Below are positions 59,259-64,000 of a stretch of 64,000 bases of DNA, piece by piece. The notes beneath the pieces were generated by a model, which did no database searches, had not been told where the DNA came from, and saw only the letters and a program-made list of their open reading frames with translations. Position 1 is the first letter of the stretch. Each line of letters begins with the position of its first letter. A program made the position numbers and the translations under genes. The stretch comes from Actinomycetospora endophytica (GTDB lineage: Bacteria; Actinomycetota; Actinomycetes; Mycobacteriales; Pseudonocardiaceae): positions 372,001 to 436,000 of the forward strand of contig NZ_JAJNDB010000005.1 in NCBI RefSeq assembly GCF_021026375.1, given 5' to 3'.

Positions 59259-60554
59259 ATGAGCGAGCACGCCACCAGCAGCGCCAGCGGCAACCCGGAC
59301 CGGCCCTACGACGACGAGGACATCTCGTCCCGGGCCTTCTGGTCGACGACCGGCGACGAGCGGGAGAAGACGTTCGCCCGGCTGCGTGAGCGCGGCACGA
59401 TCACGTGGCACCCGCCGATGGAGGACTCGCTGCTCGACGACCCCGAGGACTTCGGCTTCTGGGCGGTGACGACGTACGACGACCTCGTCGAGGTCACCAA
59501 GCGCAACGACGACTTCCTCTCCGGGCCCGGGATCCTCATGGAGAGCGCCCCGTCGGAGCTCGTCGAGGCCGCCCAGTCGATCATCGCGATGGACCCGCCC
59601 CGGCACTCGAAGATGCGCAAGCTGGTCTCGGCGGCGTTCACGCCCAAGCAGATGCGCCGGATCAACGACCGCATCGAGGCCAACGCCCGCAAGGTCGTCG
59701 ACAACCTCGTCGAGAAGGCCGAGGCCGGTGGCGGCACCGCCGAGTTCGTCGCGGAGTGCGCCGAGCTGCTCCCGATGCACAACATCAACGACATGATGGG
59801 CGTGCCGGAGGGCGACCGGCAGGAGGCCAACCGCGAGATGAAGGTCCTCGTCGGGTGGCACGACCCGGAGCTCGTCGGGCACACCCAGGAGGAGCGCCTG
59901 ACCCGGATGTTCCAGGCGATCGTCTCCACCCACCAGCTCTGCATCCGCCTGGCCGACGAGCGCCGGACCGACCCGCAGGACGACCTCATCACGGCGCTGG
60001 TGCAGGCCGAGGTCGACGGCGAGCGGCTCTCCGACTCCGACATCGCCGCGTTCTTCTGCCTGCTCACCATCGCGGGCACCGACACGACGCGGCAGTCGAC
60101 CAGCCACGGCCTGCGGGCCCTGACCGATCACCCCGACCAGCGCGAGTGGCTCCTCGGGGACCTCGAGGGCCGTATCCAGACCGCGGTCGAGGAGATCGTG
60201 CGCTGGGCGACCCCGATCATGACGTTCCGCCGGACCGCGTCGCACGACGTGGAGTTCCGCGGCCAGCAGATCACCGAGGGCGACAAGGTCGTCATGTTCT
60301 ACAGCTCGGCCAACCGCGACGAGACCCGGATCGACCGCGCCCACGAGCTCGACCTCTCCCGGCACCCGAACCCGCACATCAGCTTCGGCGGCGGCGGCAT
60401 CCACCACTGCCTGGGCAACCAGCTCGCCCGCTTCCAGCTGCGCGCGCTGTTCACCGAGCTGCTCACCCGCGTCCCGCACGTCACCGCGGGCGAGCCGGAG
60501 CTGATGCCCGGCAACTTCTTCCACGTCGTCAAGCGCATGCCGGCGCACGTGTGA
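59259..60554 (+). CDS. Cytochrome P450
   Basis: The 431-aa P450 has the I-helix oxygen motif AGTDTT (272-277), ExxR at Glu312-Arg315, MDPPRHSKMRKL near 111, and the heme loop FGGGGIHHCLGNQ with the axial Cys384. The heme-loop wording and C-terminal HVVKRMP resemble the CYP125/142 group that oxidises steroid side chains and other hydrophobic acids, but the substrate cannot be assigned. GGAGG seven bases upstream sets the ATG. No ferredoxin gene is adjacent, so a partner is supplied from elsewhere. Confidence 0.95.
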   Translation: MSEHATSSASGNPDRPYDDEDISSRAFWSTTGDEREKTFARLRERGTITWHPPMEDSLLDDPEDFGFWAVTTYDDLVEVTKRNDDFLSGPGILMESAPSELVEAAQSIIAMDPPRHSKMRKLVSAAFTPKQMRRINDRIEANARKVVDNLVEKAEAGGGTAEFVAECAELLPMHNINDMMGVPEGDRQEANREMKVLVGWHDPELVGHTQEERLTRMFQAIVSTHQLCIRLADERRTDPQDDLITALVQAEVDGERLSDSDIAAFFCLLTIAGTDTTRQSTSHGLRALTDHPDQREWLLGDLEGRIQTAVEEIVRWATPIMTFRRTASHDVEFRGQQITEGDKVVMFYSSANRDETRIDRAHELDLSRHPNPHISFGGGGIHHCLGNQLARFQLRALFTELLTRVPHVTAGEPELMPGNFFHVVKRMPAHV

Positions 60555-60557
60555 GGC

Positions 60558-61898
60558 TCAGCTGATCTCGGGCCCCTCCGGCACGGCGGGCGCGACGCCG
60601 ACCACCCCGTCACGTCGCGCCCGGCGCGCCGCCAGGCCGAGCAGCACGAAGATGACGATCTGGCTGATCACGTAGCCGACGGCCGCCCAGACCGCGCCGC
60701 CCCACCAGGAGAGGACCAGCGTCGCGAGCAGGCCGACGGTCAGCCCGACCGCGATGCCCACCGCGACCGCGTGCTGCCGGCCACGGTTCTGGGCGATCAC
60801 CGCGAACGGCTGGTTGAGGGTGACGACGGCGGCGCCGATCGCCAGGATCGCGAACACCGTGCCGGAGCTGGCGTACTCGGGGCCGAGGAGCAGCGGGATC
60901 AGCGGCGGCCCCGCGACGGCGGCCACCAGCGGCGCGAGGCACAGCGCGGCGCCGACGCGCAGGACCCGGCGCTCCTCGCCGCGCAGCGCGGCCTCGTCGG
61001 CACCGGCTCGTGCGAGCCAGGGCGAGGCGACGAGGCCGAGGGAGTTGGCGAGGAACGTGAGCGGTCCGAGCAGGCGCCCGCCCGCGGCGTAGAGACCGGC
61101 CTGGAAGGCACCCGCACCCACCGTCACCAGCGGGGTGTCGAGCTGCTGGGCGGACGCGGCGAGGTTCGCGAGCCCGAAGCCCAGCGACTCCCGGTGGTGC
61201 CCGGCGAGCTCGCGCGCGGGACGCCGCCGCTCCCCCGCCGCGCCGAGGAAGACCCGGTCGAGCGCGGCCTCGAACAGGAACGACAGCGGCAGCGCGGCGG
61301 CCAGCGCGAGCTCCCCGGCCCCGGCCACGGCCAGGACCGCGGCGACGACGAGGCCCGCGACCCGCCCCGCGAGCTGCCCGGTCGACGCGCGCGCGAACTG
61401 CTCGCGGGCCCGCAGCAGCCCGTTCGCGTTCTGGGCCTCCCACACCCCGAGCCCGACGAACGCGAGCAGGACCGCGCTCGGCACGCTCGGCGCGATGACG
61501 AGACTCGGTGCCAGCCCGACGACGAGCAGCACCGCGAGCGCCCACGGCCGCTTGGCGGCGACGACGGCGCGGGCGCGGTCCTCGTCGAGGCGTCCGGCGG
61601 CGGCCTCGCGGACGAGGTAGTTGACCAGCCCGAGGTCGACGACGGTGGCCGCGACCTGCCCGATCGCGGCGCAGGTGGCGACGAGGCCGAGCGTGGCCGG
61701 CGAGATCGAGCGGGCGCCGACGACGTAGGTGACGCCGAGAACGATCTGCCCGACGACGAGCGCGCCGGCCACCCCGCCGATCCGCCCGAGGAAGAGCGAC
61801 AGGGTGCCGCCGGCGGACCGACGGCCGGTCCCGGCCGGCGGGCCGGTTCCGGACGGCGAGCCGGTCCCGGACGGCGAGCCCGGTCCGGCGTCGGTCAC
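60558..61898 (-). CDS. Polysaccharide flippase (Wzx/MATE-like)
   Basis: The 446-aa protein has about twelve transmembrane helices and the polysaccharide-transport layout (GQIVLGVTYVVGARSISPATLGL, then DLGLVNYLVREAAAG). It would flip lipid-linked oligosaccharides across the membrane. The first 28 residues are a Gly/Thr/Pro/Ser repeat in the cytosol. It follows gmd by 10 bp on the same strand. Its stop lies three bases from the P450 stop. Confidence 0.85.
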   Translation of the reverse strand: MTDAGPGSPSGTGSPSGTGPPAGTGRRSAGGTLSLFLGRIGGVAGALVVGQIVLGVTYVVGARSISPATLGLVATCAAIGQVAATVVDLGLVNYLVREAAAGRLDEDRARAVVAAKRPWALAVLLVVGLAPSLVIAPSVPSAVLLAFVGLGVWEAQNANGLLRAREQFARASTGQLAGRVAGLVVAAVLAVAGAGELALAAALPLSFLFEAALDRVFLGAAGERRRPARELAGHHRESLGFGLANLAASAQQLDTPLVTVGAGAFQAGLYAAGGRLLGPLTFLANSLGLVASPWLARAGADEAALRGEERRVLRVGAALCLAPLVAAVAGPPLIPLLLGPEYASSGTVFAILAIGAAVVTLNQPFAVIAQNRGRQHAVAVGIAVGLTVGLLATLVLSWWGGAVWAAVGYVISQIVIFVLLGLAARRARRDGVVGVAPAVPEGPEIS

Positions 61899-61908
61899 GG
61901 CATGAGGC

Positions 61909-62892
61909 TCATCGGGAGACGCCGGCGTCCTGGAGCTCGGCGTCGACCATGATGTGGGCGAGCTGCTCGGGCATGGTCTGCGCGGTCCAGCCCAGCACCC
62001 GCTCGGCCTTCGAGGAGTCCCCGATCAGCGAGTCCACCTCGGTCGGACGCAGATAACCCTCGTCGAACCGCACGTGGCGCTCCCAGTCCGCGCCCACGTG
62101 CTCGAAGCAGTACTGCACCCACTGGCGCACCGTGGTCGCCGTGCCGGTGGCCAGCACGTAGTCGTCGCCCTGGTCGGCCTGCAGCATCCGCCACATGCCC
62201 TCCACGTACTCCGGCGCATACCCCCAGTCGCGGACCGCATCCAGATTGCCCAGGTAGACGAACTCCTCCTTGCCCTGCGCGATCCGGGCGGCGGCGCGAG
62301 CGATCTTGCGGGTCACGAAGGTCTCGCCGCGGCGCGGGGACTCGTGGTTGAACAGGATCCCGTTGACCGCGAACAGGCCGTGCGCCTCGCGGTAGTTCCG
62401 GGCCATCCAATAGCCGTAGAGCTTCGCCGCCCCGTACGGCGAGCGCGGGTAGAACGGGGTCACCTCGGACTGCGGCGGCGGGGTCGCGCCGAACATCTCC
62501 GAGCTCGAGGCCTGGTAGTAGCGGGTGTCGATCCCGACCATCCGGATCGCCTCGAGCAACCGGGCAGTGCCGAGCCCGGTGGTGTTGCCGGTGAACTCCG
62601 GCTCGTCGAAGCTCACGCGCACGTGCGACTGCGCCGCCAGGTGATACACCTCGTCCGGGCGCACCTTCTCGATCAACGTCACCAGCCGGCTCGAATCGGT
62701 CAGGTCGCCGTAGTGGAGAACGAGGCGCTGCTCCGGGTCGTGCGGATCCTGATACAGGTGCTCGATCCGACCGGTGTTGAACGTCGAGGAACGCCGGATG
62801 ATCCCGTGCACCTCGTAACCCTTGGCCAACAACAACTCGGTCAGATACGAACCGTCCTGCCCGGTGATCCCGGTGATCAGCGCGCGCTTCAC
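61909..62892 (-). CDS. gmd: GDP-mannose 4,6-dehydratase
   Basis: The 327-aa SDR-type enzyme converts GDP-mannose to GDP-4-keto-6-deoxymannose. It has the near-invariant start [29 protein letters not shown], the catalytic SSSEMFG and [10 protein letters not shown] (Tyr-x3-Lys), and [16 protein letters not shown], which is diagnostic of Gmd. Its ATG overlaps the stop of the upstream fcl gene by four bases. Together the two make GDP-L-fucose. Confidence 0.96.
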   Translation of the reverse strand: MKRALITGITGQDGSYLTELLLAKGYEVHGIIRRSSTFNTGRIEHLYQDPHDPEQRLVLHYGDLTDSSRLVTLIEKVRPDEVYHLAAQSHVRVSFDEPEFTGNTTGLGTARLLEAIRMVGIDTRYYQASSSEMFGATPPPQSEVTPFYPRSPYGAAKLYGYWMARNYREAHGLFAVNGILFNHESPRRGETFVTRKIARAAARIAQGKEEFVYLGNLDAVRDWGYAPEYVEGMWRMLQADQGDDYVLATGTATTVRQWVQYCFEHVGADWERHVRFDEGYLRPTEVDSLIGDSSKAERVLGWTAQTMPEQLAHIMVDAELQDAGVSR

Positions 62893-63848
62893 GCCGTCGC
62901 TCCTTCGCCAGAGACGTAGTTGTCGAGATACCAGCGGTACGTCGAGGCCAGACCCTCGGCCAGCCCGATCCGCGGCTTCCAGCCCGTCGCGGTGATCCGC
63001 GAGACGTCCAGCACCTTGCGCGGCGTGCCGTCCGGGCGCGACGTGTCGTACACGATCTCGCCGGTGAACCCGACCGTCCGCGCGACCAACGCCGCCAGCT
63101 CCGCGATCGTCACGTCCTCACCGGTACCCACGTTGATCGGCGACGGATCGTCATAGACGTCCAGCAGATGCACACACGCCGCCGCCAGATCATCCACATG
63201 CAGGAACTCCCGGCGCGGCGTCCCCGTCCCCCACACCGTCACCCGCGCATCACCGCGCACCGTCGCCTCGTGGAACTTCCGCATCAACGCCGGCAGCACG
63301 TGCGAGGACTCCAGATCGAAATTGTCCCCCGGCCCGTACAGATTCGTCGGCATCGCCGACACCCACGGCAGGCCGTACTCCCGCCGATACGACTGCACAC
63401 CCATGATCCCCGCGATCTTCGCGACCGCGTACGCGTCGTTCGTCGCCTCCAACGGACCCGTCAACAACGAGTCCTCCCGGATCGGCTGCTCCGCGAACTT
63501 CGGATAGATACACGACGACCCCAAGAACAGGAACCGCCCGGCCCCCGCCCCGGCCGCCGCATCCAACAGATTCGCCTGAATCCGCAGATTGTCGTGCAGG
63601 AACTCCACCGGCCGCGCCGCGTTCGCCGCGATCCCCCCGACCCGCGCCGCCGCGTCCACCACCGCCACCGGATCGACCCCGGCCACGAACTCCCGCGCCG
63701 CGGACGCATCCCGCAGATCCACCTGCGCCGACCGGGCCCCCACCACATCGGTGAAACCCGCGCCCCGCAGCGCCCGCACCACCGCGGACCCCACCAGTCC
63801 CCCCGAGCCCGCGACGAGAATCCGCGCGGAACGATCCAGCTCGCCCAT
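62889..63848 (-). CDS. fcl: GDP-L-fucose synthase
   Basis: The 319-aa protein is the epimerase-reductase that turns the Gmd product into GDP-L-fucose with NADPH. It has [15 protein letters not shown], the catalytic [21 protein letters not shown] and [12 protein letters not shown], all characteristic. The start [11 protein letters not shown] is used because upstream residues in the open frame do not match the family. The gene is coupled to gmd by a four-base overlap. Confidence 0.95.
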   Translation of the reverse strand: MGELDRSARILVAGSGGLVGSAVVRALRGAGFTDVVGARSAQVDLRDASAAREFVAGVDPVAVVDAAARVGGIAANAARPVEFLHDNLRIQANLLDAAAGAGAGRFLFLGSSCIYPKFAEQPIREDSLLTGPLEATNDAYAVAKIAGIMGVQSYRREYGLPWVSAMPTNLYGPGDNFDLESSHVLPALMRKFHEATVRGDARVTVWGTGTPRREFLHVDDLAAACVHLLDVYDDPSPINVGTGEDVTIAELAALVARTVGFTGEIVYDTSRPDGTPRKVLDVSRITATGWKPRIGLAEGLASTYRWYLDNYVSGEGATA

Positions 63849-64000
63849 ACCCCGAGACGGTAGCGGAGCGTGGCCGGATCTCCGATGGCTGCGCCGTCCG
63901 GTGATGGTCACAGTGGCGCCGGGTAACGCGACGGTGGCTCGCGCACCGGCGGTTGCGGCGGCCGGTCGGGCCGCTCGGACCACCGGAGGCTCGTCCCGCC
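63849..64000. other. Window edge, upstream region of the GDP-fucose genes
   Basis: No complete gene is seen; it should hold the promoter of the fcl/gmd/flippase operon. Confidence 0.4.

Overview
The window is GC-rich, gene-dense DNA with many GTG starts, 1- or 4-base overlaps between co-directional genes, and many one-component regulators. Protein types (DUF5995, DUF2235, DUF4190/DUF4333, PrsW, SARP-like and LuxR-type giant regulators, SbmA/BacA-type ABC exporter, CYP125/142-like P450) point to an actinomycete. My guess is Pseudonocardiales (Pseudonocardia/Actinomycetospora-like); this rests on gene content and style, not on a database match. No tRNA, rRNA, CRISPR array, transposase or phage gene was seen.

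Layout. 0.3-1.6 kb: a membrane-anchored YVTN beta-propeller protein. 1.8-5.3 kb: a translationally coupled pair, a cytosolic ATPase-like protein with a degenerate P-loop and a membrane-anchored extracellular type I periplasmic-binding-protein fold, with no permease. 5.5-16.8 kb: a minus-strand exopolysaccharide locus. It runs from a histidine kinase and LuxR-type response regulator through UDP-xylose synthase, a cellulose-synthase-like GT2, GalE, UDP-glucose dehydrogenase, a PIG-L deacetylase, a GH53 endo-galactanase, a Wzz-like chain-length protein and a TauE-like exporter. Synthase, sugar-nucleotide supply, hydrolase and deacetylase together look like a synthase-dependent polysaccharide system. 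16.8-17.9 kb: about 1 kb without a convincing gene, ending in an IdeR/DtxR-like iron box in front of a diflavin reductase. 19.6-24.5 kb: a zinc-ribbon membrane protein, a DUF2235 hydrolase, a divergent SDR/MmyB-like pair and a MarR regulator.

24.6-32.2 kb is a catabolic island. A cytosolic AmiC-like ligand-binding protein precedes an FmdB/AmiS-UreI/formamidase set for short-chain amides. This converges on a minus-strand amidohydrolase, alpha/beta-hydrolase and FAH-family operon under a divergent FCD-type GntR regulator. 32.2-45.8 kb holds DUF5995 plus a 1027-aa LuxR regulator, a four-CBS protein, a ketopantoate-reductase-like protein, an SbmA/BacA-type exporter, two paralogous membrane proteins bracketing a coiled-coil protein, PrsW and a DUF4190 protein. 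45.9-56.2 kb holds LysR plus quinone oxidoreductase, two paralogous secreted low-complexity proteins with duplicated promoters, an EEP-family enzyme, a SARP/ATPase regulator back-to-back with a permuted-papain protein, and a PPOX protein. 56.5-63.8 kb holds a membrane HTH protein with a 15-bp tandem repeat in its gene, a decayed glycosyltransferase, a TetR/P450 pair around a nested palindromic operator, and a second polysaccharide block (flippase, gmd, fcl).

The most unusual non-coding signal is a family of about 75-bp palindromes (26.2, 28.3, 32.1 and 48.6 kb, with a remnant at 31.3 kb). They sit at gene ends, carry a compensatory base-pair change, occur in both orientations, and usually supply the TAG stop codons of the flanking genes. 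A second palindromic element of exactly 53 bp occurs at 43.0 and 57.6 kb.
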